This document shows positions 35,621 through 44,023 of a stretch of 64,000 nt of DNA, piece by piece (the stretch's first letter is position 1; every line of letters begins with the position of its first letter). Made by a program: the position numbers and the translations under genes. The DNA comes from Mesorhizobium kowhaii (lineage in GTDB: Bacteria > Pseudomonadota > Alphaproteobacteria > Rhizobiales > Rhizobiaceae). The notes below the pieces were generated by a model, which saw only the letters and a list, made by a program, of their open reading frames with translations, did no database searches and was not told the DNA's origin. The stretch spans positions 114,279 through 178,278 of the forward strand of contig NZ_MZXV01000010.1 in NCBI RefSeq assembly GCF_003253745.1. Direction: 5' to 3'.

Positions 35621-36063
35621 GGCGCGCAGGCCCTGAGCTAATCGGCGGCCCTCTCCAGACCCAGCGCGCCCTGAAGGCCCGAAAGGTGACCCGACAGCCA
35701 CGCGGAAGGGCAATCGCTTCAGGTTTCGAATTCGTCTCGTCACCCTTTTCCGGAGGTTGGCGCCCCCTCACCTGCCTGCCGGCGTTCGTCGTTTGAAAAG
35801 CCAAGCAATTGGCTTTTCGTCCGCTGCGCGGACCACTTCTCACCTCCCCGTATAGTGACGGGGAGAGGGACTCCGTCATTGATGGTTTCGCCAATTGTCA
35901 GCGCTGCAGAAAAGGTGCCGGCGCTGCGGTTCGTCACTATACGGGGAGAAGTGCCCGGCAGGGCGATGAGGGGCGGCGCCGACTTCGACAATTGGTGATC
36001 TCCCCACAAGTTGGAAACTGTCGTCGGTCTGAAGTGATTGCCCTGGGCCATGCGGCTTGCCCG
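35621..36063. repeat. Intergenic mosaic of palindromes (RIME-like and others)
   Basis: No gene is visible in this 440-base stretch. It contains a perfect hairpin GAAAAGCCAA-gcaa-TTGGCTTTTC (35795-35818, terminator-like, after the LytM gene); an exact 14-bp inverted pair CCCCGTATAGTGAC (35846-35859) and GTCACTATACGGGG (35933-35946); a further inverted pair CCAATTGTC (35891-35899) and GACAATTGG (35987-35995); and RIME-type ends CCCCTCACC and GATGAGGGG. The pattern suggests accumulated small mobile palindromes. Confidence 0.6.
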
Positions 36064-36105
36064 TTGACAGCATTCCAGTTGTAGGATGATATGTATAACC
36101 ATACA
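36064..36105 (+). promoter_or_regulatory. Sigma70-like promoter with GntR/FadR-type operator on the -10
   Basis: TTGACA (36064-36069), 17-base spacer, TGATAT (36087-36092). The perfect palindrome TGTAT-AACC-ATACA (36092-36105) overlaps the last -10 base and the expected start of transcription. It is followed 26 bases later by the oxidase ATG. FadR-family repressors bind short dyads of this sort, and such a regulator is the second gene of the operon. Confidence 0.65.
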
Positions 36106-36130
36106 CACCCGCATCAAAGCCGGCCCGACA

Positions 36131-37573
36131 ATGACCATCCACCACGGCATCTCGCCTGACGTTCTCGCTGCCCTGGAGGGTGTTCTGGGGCAGAGCGGCG
36201 TGGCAGCCGACGCTGCGGGCATGGCCAGATATCTCGGAGACTGGTCTGGCGATCATCATGGCGGTGCCCTTGCCGTGCTGAAGCCGGCTTCGGTCGCGGA
36301 GGTGCAGGCCGCTGTGCGGCTGTGCGGCACGCTGGGGCTGGCGATGATCCCGCAGGGCGGCAACACCGGGCTGGTGGCGGGTGCGATCGACATCGGCACG
36401 AGCCGGGGCGCGGTGGTCATCAGCCTGGAGCGGCTGAACAGCATCCGCCTCGTCGACGCCGACAATTTCATCTTGCAGGCCGATGCCGGCTGCATCCTGC
36501 AGCACATCAAGGATGCCGCCGAAAGCCAGGATTGCCTGTTTCCGCTGGCGCTCGGCGCCCAGGGCAGCTGTCAGATCGGCGGCAACGCGGCCAGCAATGC
36601 CGGCGGCGTCAACGTGCTGCGCTACGGAATGGCCCGCGATCTCATTGTCGGCCTGGAAGTGGTGCTGCCGGACGGCGAATTGTGGAGCGGCTTTTCCGGC
36701 CTGCGCAAGGACAATCGCGGCTACGACCTGAAGCAGATTTTCATCGGCAGCGAAGGAACGCTGGGCATCATCACCGGCGTCGAGGTCAAGCTGTTTCCGA
36801 AACCCGGCCGGGTCGAGACGGCGTATCTGGGCCTTGCCTCGTTCGAAGCGGCCATCACGCTGTTCAGGCAAGCCCGACGCGGATGCTCGGACCTGATATC
36901 CGCCTTCGAGATCATCGGCTCGGAATGCATGGGGCTTGCGCGGTTGGTCGATCCGAACATCGTCGCGCCGGTCACTGCCCCTGTTCATGTGCTGATCGAG
37001 CTGTCGTCGAGCGCTGCCATCGACCTGCGCACCCTGCTGGTCGACTTCCTTGCCGGTGCCATCGAAAAGCATCTCGTCACTGACGCCGTTCTGGCCGAAA
37101 GCGGCGCACAGGCCATGGCTTTCTGGTCCATTCGCGAAGGGCTGGTCGAGGGCCAGGCCAAGCGCGGCTACCACGTGCGCACCGATCTTTCCGTGCGCAT
37201 CTCGGACATTCCCACGCTCATCGCTCAGGCCCGCCAGTTTGTCGCGCTGGAGCATCCGGACTGGCTTCCCCAGGCCTACGGCCATGCGGGCGACGGCAAC
37301 ATCCATTTTAACGTGCTGCCGCCGCTCGACCTTGCCGAGCCCGAGTCGCGCGCCAGGGGCGTCAAGATCACGGCTGGGCTCTACGACATCGTCAACGCAC
37401 TTGGCGGCTCGATCAGCGCCGAACACGGCATCGGGCGCACCCGCCAGCGCGTTTACTGGGCTGGACTATCCCCCGTCCACCGCCGGCTCGTCGGCGCACT
37501 CAAAAATACCCTCGATCCGAACGGGCTGATGAACCCCGGCTGCCTCTTTCCCTCGATGGAGACCGTTTCATGA
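36131..37573 (+). CDS. FAD-linked 2-hydroxyacid dehydrogenase/oxidase (GlcD/D-2-HG-DH type)
   Basis: A 480-residue VAO/PCMH-type flavoprotein. FAD-binding block: MIPQGGNTGLVAGAI, ALGAQGSCQIGGNAASNAGG, GSEGTLGIITGVEVKLFPKP. C-terminal cap: AYGHAGDGNIHFNVLPP (metal-binding His pair) and ISAEHGIGRTRQRVYW. These are the signatures of D-lactate, glycolate and D-2-hydroxyglutarate dehydrogenases. The substrate is unknown but should be a D-2-hydroxyacid or a related compound. ATG at 36131 was chosen over 36086, which overlaps the promoter. Its stop overlaps the regulator gene start by four bases (37570-37573). Confidence 0.9.
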   Translation: MTIHHGISPDVLAALEGVLGQSGVAADAAGMARYLGDWSGDHHGGALAVLKPASVAEVQAAVRLCGTLGLAMIPQGGNTGLVAGAIDIGTSRGAVVISLERLNSIRLVDADNFILQADAGCILQHIKDAAESQDCLFPLALGAQGSCQIGGNAASNAGGVNVLRYGMARDLIVGLEVVLPDGELWSGFSGLRKDNRGYDLKQIFIGSEGTLGIITGVEVKLFPKPGRVETAYLGLASFEAAITLFRQARRGCSDLISAFEIIGSECMGLARLVDPNIVAPVTAPVHVLIELSSSAAIDLRTLLVDFLAGAIEKHLVTDAVLAESGAQAMAFWSIREGLVEGQAKRGYHVRTDLSVRISDIPTLIAQARQFVALEHPDWLPQAYGHAGDGNIHFNVLPPLDLAEPESRARGVKITAGLYDIVNALGGSISAEHGIGRTRQRVYWAGLSPVHRRLVGALKNTLDPNGLMNPGCLFPSMETVS

Positions 37574-38313
37574 AACAACGATTGGCTGCCATCGGCACTG
37601 TCGAGGCGCTGCCGCACCGGGTCGCGGCTTTCCTCAGCCGCGAGATCGAGTCCGGCGACCTCAATCCGGGCAGCCTGCTGCCAACGGAGCAACAGCTTTC
37701 CGAAAAATTCGGCGTCAGCCGAAACGTGGTGCGCGAGGCGATCGCGCAATTGCGCGCCGACGGCATGGTGGAGGCGCGACAAGGCATCGGCTCTTTCGTC
37801 CTGGCGCCGGAGCAGCGGGCGGCGATCCGCATCGATCGTGAGACGCTGAAGGAAGGGCAGAACATGGAGCGGCTCTTCGAGCTGCGCTGCATCCTCGAGG
37901 CCGAGTCAGCCGCGCTTGCCGCCGAGCGGCGCGGGCAGGAGCATCTCGACGCCATCAAGGCAGCGCTCGACCGCATGAGCGGCGAGGAGCGCTGGGAAGA
38001 CGGCAGCATCGATGCCGACCTTCTGTTCCATCGCGAAATCGCGCGGGCGACGGGCAACAGCTATATCCACACCTTCATCTCCTTCGTCTGCGAACAGATC
38101 CGGCGCTCGATCTACTACGCGCGGCTCACCAACCCCTTGCACGACCTGGTGGAAGTCAATGTCGGCGAGCATGTGCGCATCTATGAGGCACTGGTCGCCG
38201 GCGACCCGGCGGCTGCCGAAGCGGCGATGCGCGCGCACATCATCGGCGCCGCCGACCGTGTCGGCGTCAAGCTGCCGACGTCGCGCGCCCAGCGCGCCGA
38301 CGGAAGGAAATAG
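37570..38313 (+). CDS. FadR/FCD-type GntR transcriptional regulator
   Basis: A 247-residue regulator. The N-terminal winged helix (10-75) reads LPTEQQLSEKFGVSRNVVRE, typical GntR. The FCD domain (about 95-225) shows the metal-binding residues: DADLLFHREIA, NVGEHVRIYEAL and AMRAHIIGA (Asp/His-His-His). Effectors of this subfamily are often hydroxy- or dicarboxylic acids. It is encoded inside the operon it probably controls, coupled to the oxidase gene by an ATGA overlap, and a matching palindrome lies on the operon promoter. Confidence 0.92.
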   Translation: MKQRLAAIGTVEALPHRVAAFLSREIESGDLNPGSLLPTEQQLSEKFGVSRNVVREAIAQLRADGMVEARQGIGSFVLAPEQRAAIRIDRETLKEGQNMERLFELRCILEAESAALAAERRGQEHLDAIKAALDRMSGEERWEDGSIDADLLFHREIARATGNSYIHTFISFVCEQIRRSIYYARLTNPLHDLVEVNVGEHVRIYEALVAGDPAAAEAAMRAHIIGAADRVGVKLPTSRAQRADGRK

Positions 38314-38315
38314 CC

Positions 38316-38753
38316 ATGGCGCTCGGCACCGCATACCGGATTTCGGACGTCTGCCTGCTTGTCGAGGACATCGATCGCACGGTGGCGTTCTATGTCGACA
38401 GGCTCGGCTTCCGCCTGCGCCGGCGCGCCGAGGGTTTTGCCGATTTCCATGGCGAGGGCGTGACGCTTGCGGCCTGGGAGATCGACCATATCAGCCAGCA
38501 CACCGGCGTGTCGAAGCTGCGTTCGCCGCGCCTTGCGCACAAGGTTTGCGTCGCGGTCAAACTCGACGCGCCCGGCGAAATCGACCGCCTCTATGCCGAT
38601 CTGACGGCCAAGGGCGTGCCCTTCCAGGGCCCGCCTGGGGACTATGTCTGGAACGCGCGCTGCGCCTATTTCACCGACCCGGACGACACGCTCTGGGAAC
38701 TCTACGCCTGGCTCGACGGCGGCCCCGGCGACTACCACGAAGAACGGCCGTAG
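38316..38753 (+). CDS. VOC/glyoxalase-fold protein
   Basis: A 145-residue protein with two beta-alpha-beta-beta-beta modules: ISDVCLLVEDIDRTVAFYVDRLGFRLRR and KVCVAVKLDAPGEIDRLYAD ... FTDPDDTLWELYAW. The metal-site Glu of the last strand (LWELYAW) is kept, but the first-strand His of metalloenzymes is replaced (ISDVCLLV), so metal binding is doubtful. It starts 2 bases after the regulator gene. In this context it might act on, or bind, a product of the oxidase; not determinable from sequence. Confidence 0.82.
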   Translation: MALGTAYRISDVCLLVEDIDRTVAFYVDRLGFRLRRRAEGFADFHGEGVTLAAWEIDHISQHTGVSKLRSPRLAHKVCVAVKLDAPGEIDRLYADLTAKGVPFQGPPGDYVWNARCAYFTDPDDTLWELYAWLDGGPGDYHEERP

Positions 38754-38820
38754 ACGACAGCGCGCCCAAGGGAACGGCGCGCAATGAAGAGACAGACAAG
38801 TCTTGCAACAGGAGCGAAAA

Positions 38821-39873
38821 ATGAGTGGGAACAAACATTACGACATGAACCGCCGCAGCTTCATGATATCAGGCATAGCAGCCGTTGCCGCCGCATCGGC
38901 CGGGATGCAACTGGTGCTGACGCCGGGTGCGAAGGCGGCCGGAAAGGTCGTCATCCAGTATGACTGGCTGATGTCCAACGGCCAGATCGGCGACATCGCG
39001 GCTGTCGCCAATGGCTACTTCGAGGATGCCGGGCTCGACGTGGAATTCAGCCCGGGCGGCCCCAACGCCGCGACGGTGCCGCCGGTGATCTCCGGCGCCG
39101 CGCAGCTCGGCCAGTTTTCCGAAACGCCGCAGCTTTTTGCGGCGCGCGCCAGCGGCGTACCGATAAAGATCATCGCCTGCGGCTTCCGCACCGGCCCCTA
39201 CGCCTTCACCTCGAAGGCAGCAAACCCGATCCGCGGCATCGCCGACCTCAAGGGCAAGAAGATCGGCATCCAGCCAACCGCGCGTTTCGTCATTGATGAG
39301 ATCCTGGCCAAGAACGGCATGAGCCCGTCCGATGTCACTGTCGTCAATGTCGGCTTCGACAAGGCGCCGCTGGTGCGCGGCGATGTCGATGCCATTGGCG
39401 GGTGGATCACCAACACGCAGGCCTTGAGCGTCGTCGGCGACGACCGCATCGACCTTCTGGTGCGCGATCTCGGACTGAATTCCTACGCCGACGTCTATTT
39501 CGCCACCGACGCCGCGATCGAAAAGGATCCGGGCACGCTGGCGAAGTTCATCGGCGCGGTCGCCAAGGGCTGGGGCTGGGTGCACGCCAACCCGCAGGAG
39601 GCCGTGAAGAAGATGGTCGCCGCCTATCCGGAAATGGACCTCGGCTGGGAAGAGAAGACCGTCAACCTGGTGCTCAAGCTCTCCTTCGATGCGGCAACGG
39701 CCAGGGACGGTTGGGGCACCTTCGATCCCGCCTCCATCGAGGAGCAGTTGGCGTTGCTCGACAAGGTCGGACAGTATCCGAACGGCCGGCCGGCGGCGGC
39801 CGACGTCTACACGACCAAGATCCTCGAACTTTCGGCCGCCGACCGGCCGAAGCTCGACGCGCCCGCCGCCTGA
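38821..39873 (+). CDS. NitT/TauT-type ABC transporter substrate-binding protein
   Basis: A 350-residue periplasmic protein. The N-terminus is a probable Tat signal: MNRRSFMISGIAAVAAASAG (twin Arg near residue 10, then a hydrophobic stretch). The mature part fits the NMT1/THI5-like (SsuA/TauA/ThiY) fold: QYDWLMSNGQIGDIAAVANG, GYFEDAGLDVEFSPGG, LKGKKIGIQPTARFVIDEIL. The ligand is unknown; families in this group take nitrate, sulfonates, pyrimidine precursors and aromatic acids. A good AGGAG lies before ATG 38821. The ATPase gene overlaps its stop by one base (TGATG). Confidence 0.9.
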   Translation: MSGNKHYDMNRRSFMISGIAAVAAASAGMQLVLTPGAKAAGKVVIQYDWLMSNGQIGDIAAVANGYFEDAGLDVEFSPGGPNAATVPPVISGAAQLGQFSETPQLFAARASGVPIKIIACGFRTGPYAFTSKAANPIRGIADLKGKKIGIQPTARFVIDEILAKNGMSPSDVTVVNVGFDKAPLVRGDVDAIGGWITNTQALSVVGDDRIDLLVRDLGLNSYADVYFATDAAIEKDPGTLAKFIGAVAKGWGWVHANPQEAVKKMVAAYPEMDLGWEEKTVNLVLKLSFDAATARDGWGTFDPASIEEQLALLDKVGQYPNGRPAAADVYTTKILELSAADRPKLDAPAA

Positions 39874-40646
39874 TGGCGAACGCGATCGAGACCCGCGGCC
39901 TGGATGTCGGCTATGGCGGCCGCCAGGCCGCCGTCAAAGTGCTTTCCGGTCTCGACCTCAACGTCGAGGCCGGATCCTTCCTGTCGATCCTCGGACCCTC
40001 GGGCTGCGGCAAGTCGACCTTGCTCCGGGTGGTTGCCGATTTGCTCGATCCGCTCGGCGGCACGATCAGTGTGCTCGGCGACACGCCGCATGCGGTGCGA
40101 TCGCGCCGCGATGTCGGCTTCGTCTTCCAGGACTCGACCCTGCTGCCCTGGCGCACGGTGCGCGACAATGTCCGCCTGCCGCTTGGCGTCGGGCAGGTCA
40201 GCCTGACCCGCAGCATCGAGGATCGCAGCGACGAATTGCTGGAACTGATGGGGCTTGCCGGCTTCGGCGAGCGCCTGCCGCACCAGCTTTCCGGTGGCCA
40301 GCGCCAGCGTGTGGCAATTGCCCGCGCGCTGCTCGGCCAACCGAAGCTGCTGCTGATGGACGAGCCGTTCGGGGCTCTCGACGAGATCACCCGCGACCGG
40401 CTCAACGACGAGCTGCTCACTTTGTGGAGGCGCACCGGCACGACGATCCTGTTCGTCACCCATTCGATCGCCGAAGCCGCCTATCTCGGCGAAAGGGTCA
40501 TCGTTCTCGCCGCCAATCCGGGGCGACTTGCCAAGGACATCGACATGCGGCCGTTCAAGCAGGACGGCAACCGCTGCTCGCGCGAAGATCCGGCGATCGT
40601 CGCCGCCATGGCCGAGCTGCGGACCGCGCTGGAGCGCGCGTCATGA
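39873..40646 (+). CDS. NitT/TauT-type ABC transporter ATP-binding protein
   Basis: A 257-residue ABC ATPase. Walker A LGPSGCGKSTLLRVVADLLD, Q-loop VFQDSTLLPWRTVRDN (Leu-Pro-Trp typical of the NitT/TauT group), signature LSGGQRQRVAIARALL, Walker B LLLMDEPFGALDEITRDRLN, H-loop VTHSIAEA. The start ATG shares its A with the stop of the binding-protein gene, and the stop overlaps the permease start by four bases, so the three genes are translationally coupled. Confidence 0.95.
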   Translation: MANAIETRGLDVGYGGRQAAVKVLSGLDLNVEAGSFLSILGPSGCGKSTLLRVVADLLDPLGGTISVLGDTPHAVRSRRDVGFVFQDSTLLPWRTVRDNVRLPLGVGQVSLTRSIEDRSDELLELMGLAGFGERLPHQLSGGQRQRVAIARALLGQPKLLLMDEPFGALDEITRDRLNDELLTLWRRTGTTILFVTHSIAEAAYLGERVIVLAANPGRLAKDIDMRPFKQDGNRCSREDPAIVAAMAELRTALERAS

Positions 40647-41398
40647 GGCCGGCACCCCTGTCTCCGCAGGCTGCCATCGCCCTGCCCGTTCTCGGTGCGG
40701 CGTCGATCCTTCTCACCTGGCAGTTTCTGCTGCCCGTTCTCGGCGTGCCGGCCTATATCGTGCCGACGCCAACGGCGATATTCGGCGTCTTCCAGAGGAA
40801 TTTCGCGCTGCTCGTCGACAATCTCAGGCCGACGCTGATCGAGGCGCTGGCCGGCTTCGTCATCGGCAACCTGGCTGCTGTCCTGCTGGCCGTTCTGTTC
40901 GTGCACAACCGCATCCTCCAGGCGGCGTATTTTCCGATCGTGCTGTTCTTCAACACCATTCCGATCCTGGCGCTGTCGCCGATCATCATCCTGATCTTCG
41001 GGCTTGGCATGACGCCGAAGATCGTCATCGCTGCGGTGATCTGCTTCTTCCCGACGCTGGTGAACATGATTCGCGGCCTGGATTCGGCCAGCGACAACGA
41101 GCATGAGCTGTTCCGGGTGCTGTCGGCGACGCGCTGGGAAATTTTTCGCAGCCTGCGCCTGCCCCGCGCCTTGCCGATGCTGTTCTCCTCGCTCAGGATC
41201 GCATCGGCGACGGCGGTCATCGGCGCCATCGTCGGCGAATGGATCGGCTCGGACAAGGGCCTCGGCGCGCTGATCATCCAGGCGAGTTTCAACTACCAGT
41301 CCGACCGGCTTTACGCAGCGATCGTCTTGTCATCAGGCCTATCGATCGCGCTGTTTTCCGCCGTGGTGCTGATCGAGCGCCGGCTCGTCAAGTACTGA
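40643..41398 (+). CDS. NitT/TauT-type ABC transporter permease
   Basis: A 251-residue permease with about six membrane helices. The EAA-type cytoplasmic loop is seen at ELFRVLSATRWEIFRSLRLP and the C-terminal FNYQSDRLYAAIVLSS segment is characteristic of SsuC/TauC-like permeases. It completes the importer with the upstream binding protein and ATPase. The last gene of the cluster; it is convergent with the M20 gene, with 25 bases between stops. Confidence 0.94.
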   Translation: MRPAPLSPQAAIALPVLGAASILLTWQFLLPVLGVPAYIVPTPTAIFGVFQRNFALLVDNLRPTLIEALAGFVIGNLAAVLLAVLFVHNRILQAAYFPIVLFFNTIPILALSPIIILIFGLGMTPKIVIAAVICFFPTLVNMIRGLDSASDNEHELFRVLSATRWEIFRSLRLPRALPMLFSSLRIASATAVIGAIVGEWIGSDKGLGALIIQASFNYQSDRLYAAIVLSSGLSIALFSAVVLIERRLVKY

Positions 41399-41423
41399 AC
41401 AGGCGATCCGCCTCGCGCATTGG

Positions 41424-42641
41424 TCAGTCGAGACTGTCTCGTGGCATCGACAGAAACGTCGTGGCTGCCGAAACCAGGGTGGCTGCGCCGACTTTCAAGG
41501 CGGCCTCATCGACACGAAACCTGGAATGGTGAAGCGGAAAGACCGATCCGACATCTTCATTGCGGATTCCGAGCCGAAAGTAGACCGATGGGCGTTTCTC
41601 GCTGTAGTAGCCAAAGTCGTCCGCAATGGTCCATCCAGCTATGTTGAGAACATTGTCGGGCCCGATACAGGCCCTGGCACTGGCGACAATCAGCTCAGTC
41701 ATCTCGATATCGTTGACGACCCCCGGTTCGCCCTTGTGGATGTCGAGTTGCACGCTGGCGCCGTGGCTCGCCGCAATTCCCTCGAGTATCGCACGGACGC
41801 GGCGCCAGGCCCGCTCACGCGTGGCGTCGCTGCCGCCACGGATGGTGCCTTTCAATGCGACCTTGCCGGCAATCACATTGTAGGCGCTGCCGCCGCTGAT
41901 CCCGGTTACGGATATGACCAGGGGATCGTACGGGTCGATCTCGCGCGAGACGATCTTCTGCAGTTCGCTCACCATGGAGCAGGCCACGGCAATCGCATCG
42001 ATGCCCTCATACGGCTTTGCCGCATGAGCGGCCTCGCCTGTGACGAGAGCGTCGAACGTATCGCACGCCAGAGTGTACGGACCAGGGCTGACCGCGATCT
42101 TGCCGGACTGTGTGTACGGATCGACGTGAACGCAGATGGCAGCGTCGATATCGTCGAGAAGCCCCTCTTCCACCACGCGTCTGCCGCCCGACGGCTCGCC
42201 CTCCTCGGCCGGCTGGAAGATGAGGCGGACAGTTCCGCCGAACTCATCCCGCGATCGGTGAAGATGCGCGGCAACCGCGAAGGCCATCGATGCGTGGGCG
42301 TCGTGACCGCACGCATGCATCACACCTGGATTGATCGACGCATAGTCGACGCCGGACTCCTCCTCGATTGGCAAGGCATCGATGTCGGCGCGTATGGCCA
42401 ACTTGCGATTTGACGGTTTGCCGGTGCCGACAATGTCGACGGCCAGGCCAAAGCCCGCGACGTCACGGATGTCGGCAATTCCCTGACCAGCCAGCATCTG
42501 CCGCAAGTAGCGCTGGGTGTTGGCTTCGTGGTTCGAAAGCTCCGGATTGCGGTGCAGATGGCGGCGGACCTCGATCATCCGATCGAGAATTCCGGCATCG
42601 ATCTTGATCGTGCCGGCATTCGCACTCTCAGGATTTGACAT
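41424..42641 (-). CDS. M20-family amidohydrolase (hippurate/IAA-amino acid hydrolase type)
   Basis: A 405-residue M20D amidohydrolase. Metal site: MHACGHDAHASMAFAVAAHL (Cys and His ligands) and LIFQPAEEGEPSGG (Glu pair), then ICVHVDP. RRHLHRNPELSNHEANTQRY is the standard N-terminus and the final PLHHSRFRVDEAAL carries the last His ligand. It hydrolyses an N-acyl or amide bond of an unknown amino-acid conjugate. It overlaps the M24-type gene stop by 14 bases and follows it on the same transcript, so the two probably act in sequence. Confidence 0.92.
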   Translation of the reverse strand: MSNPESANAGTIKIDAGILDRMIEVRRHLHRNPELSNHEANTQRYLRQMLAGQGIADIRDVAGFGLAVDIVGTGKPSNRKLAIRADIDALPIEEESGVDYASINPGVMHACGHDAHASMAFAVAAHLHRSRDEFGGTVRLIFQPAEEGEPSGGRRVVEEGLLDDIDAAICVHVDPYTQSGKIAVSPGPYTLACDTFDALVTGEAAHAAKPYEGIDAIAVACSMVSELQKIVSREIDPYDPLVISVTGISGGSAYNVIAGKVALKGTIRGGSDATRERAWRRVRAILEGIAASHGASVQLDIHKGEPGVVNDIEMTELIVASARACIGPDNVLNIAGWTIADDFGYYSEKRPSVYFRLGIRNEDVGSVFPLHHSRFRVDEAALKVGAATLVSAATTFLSMPRDSLD

Positions 42642-43806
42642 GAATCTCTCGCGGGAACTTCGTCAGCGTCTCGTGGCCGGTTGCGGTAACCAGGATGGTC
42701 TCGCTGATCTCGATGCCCCAACCGTCCATCCACATGCCAAGAATGGAATGAACGACGTTGCCGGGCTCCAGCACTGTCTTGTCGCCCGGCCTGAGGCTGA
42801 TCGTGTGTTCGCCCCAATCCGGCGGATAGGCGACGCCGATCGAATAGCCGATACGCGACTCCTTCTTCAGTCCATAGCGTTGAATTACCTTGCGCCAGGC
42901 AGCTTCGACCGCTTCAGCTGATATCCCCGGCCTCACCGCGTCGAGCACCGCGTCCATGCCCTCGATCACTGCTTTGGCCGTGTCCGCGACATTTGTCGGC
43001 GTTTTGCCAAGCTGCAGGGTTCTTGCCAGCCCGGCAGCATAGCGACGGCAGACGCCGGCGAGTTCCAGGGCAATTGTCTCGTTGTCTCCGAACCGCCTGT
43101 CGCTCCACATGATGTGCGGCGCGGAAGCATTCTCGCCGCCGAGGATTGTCGGCGGCAGGGCGGTGATGTCACCGGCGAAGTCCGGGCTGCCGGCGATCTG
43201 CGCCGCCTGGATGGAGGCAATGGCATCGCACTCGCGAACACCCGGAGCGATCACCTCGAAGGCCCGCGTGACCGCCGCCTCGGCCAAGGTTGACGCCTTG
43301 CGCAAATAAGCGATCTCGGGCGCCGATTTGACCGCGCGGATCCAGTTCACCAGCAGATCGGCGTCGTGCCATTTCGCATTGGGAAGCCCGGCGACAAGCC
43401 GGGCATGCGCCTTCGCTGAGAAATAATAGGCTTCGAGCTCGATGCCGGTGTGCCTGATACCCCAACCCTTGGCGACGATCCAACTCGCGATCCAGTCCAT
43501 GGGATGGCGATCGAAACGCTGCACATGGTCTTCCGGGAAGCCAACCACGTTCTCGGGCTTCATCCAGGCGGTCAGAAGGCCACCGGCCGCATCCATGGCG
43601 CGCCCGATCCAGACCGGCTCGACCGCTTCGACAGGAACGAGGACCACCTGAGGCGTGTAGAATGACCAGCCATCATAGCCAGTGATGTAATGCTGGTTGG
43701 CAACGTCATTGACGACCAGGAGTTCGAGACCGCGCTTCGCCATCTCGGCGCGGATCTTTCGAAGCCGCTGCTGGTACTCGTCGCGGGCAAACGGCAATTC
43801 GATCAT
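42628..43806 (-). CDS. Pita-bread-fold hydrolase of the M24/creatinase group, DoeA (ectoine hydrolase)-like
   Basis: A 392-residue protein with an N-terminal creatinase-like domain (LPFARDEYQQRLRKIRAEMA, HYITGYDGWSFYTPQVVLVP) and a C-terminal pita-bread domain. The sequence resembles the ectoine hydrolase DoeA: FDRHPMDWIA, GYSIGVAYPPDWGEHTISLR, WGIEISETILVT. Usual M24 metal ligands are mostly missing: the first Asp is Glu (ALELAG), the second Asp site reads GLART, the His site reads GYSIG. So it is probably metal-independent, as creatinase is. Substrate unproved; an M20 amidohydrolase follows instead of the DoeB-type deacetylase, so ectoine use is only one option. Confidence 0.82.
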   Translation of the reverse strand: MIELPFARDEYQQRLRKIRAEMAKRGLELLVVNDVANQHYITGYDGWSFYTPQVVLVPVEAVEPVWIGRAMDAAGGLLTAWMKPENVVGFPEDHVQRFDRHPMDWIASWIVAKGWGIRHTGIELEAYYFSAKAHARLVAGLPNAKWHDADLLVNWIRAVKSAPEIAYLRKASTLAEAAVTRAFEVIAPGVRECDAIASIQAAQIAGSPDFAGDITALPPTILGGENASAPHIMWSDRRFGDNETIALELAGVCRRYAAGLARTLQLGKTPTNVADTAKAVIEGMDAVLDAVRPGISAEAVEAAWRKVIQRYGLKKESRIGYSIGVAYPPDWGEHTISLRPGDKTVLEPGNVVHSILGMWMDGWGIEISETILVTATGHETLTKFPREIHVKS

Positions 43807-43850
43807 CTCTGCTCCAGGCTTGTTGACTCAACGGTTGCGGGCTCACCATT

Positions 43851-43861
43851 GAAACGGTTTC
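43851..43861. promoter_or_regulatory. Palindromic operator candidate upstream of the DoeA-like gene
   Basis: GAAAC-G-GTTTC is perfect and is set within CCAT...ATGG. It lies 45 bases upstream of the hydrolase start and resembles LacI-type dyads, though no LacI-family gene is in the window. Confidence 0.35.
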
Positions 43862-43951
43862 GACATGGCGGCAATCAGCCAAGGACAGCATGTGAGCAGG
43901 TCCTAAACCGGACGGGATTCACGGACTTCTTCCGATTTTGGTTTTGTCTCG

Positions 43952-43984
43952 ATTTATTTTTGAATTCCATTTGACTGAATAAAT
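43952..43984. promoter_or_regulatory. AT-rich inverted repeat upstream of the ROK regulator gene
   Basis: ATTTATT (43952-43958) and AATAAAT (43978-43984) form an inverted repeat with a 19-base gap, 40 bases before the ROK gene start. NagC/Mlc-type regulators bind TTATTT...AAATAA dyads, so this could be an autoregulatory site; the spacing is unusual. Confidence 0.35.
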
Positions 43985-44023
43985 AAGCGGTGCGAAGCTG
44001 CGCTCTCCTAAGGGGCGCACGTA

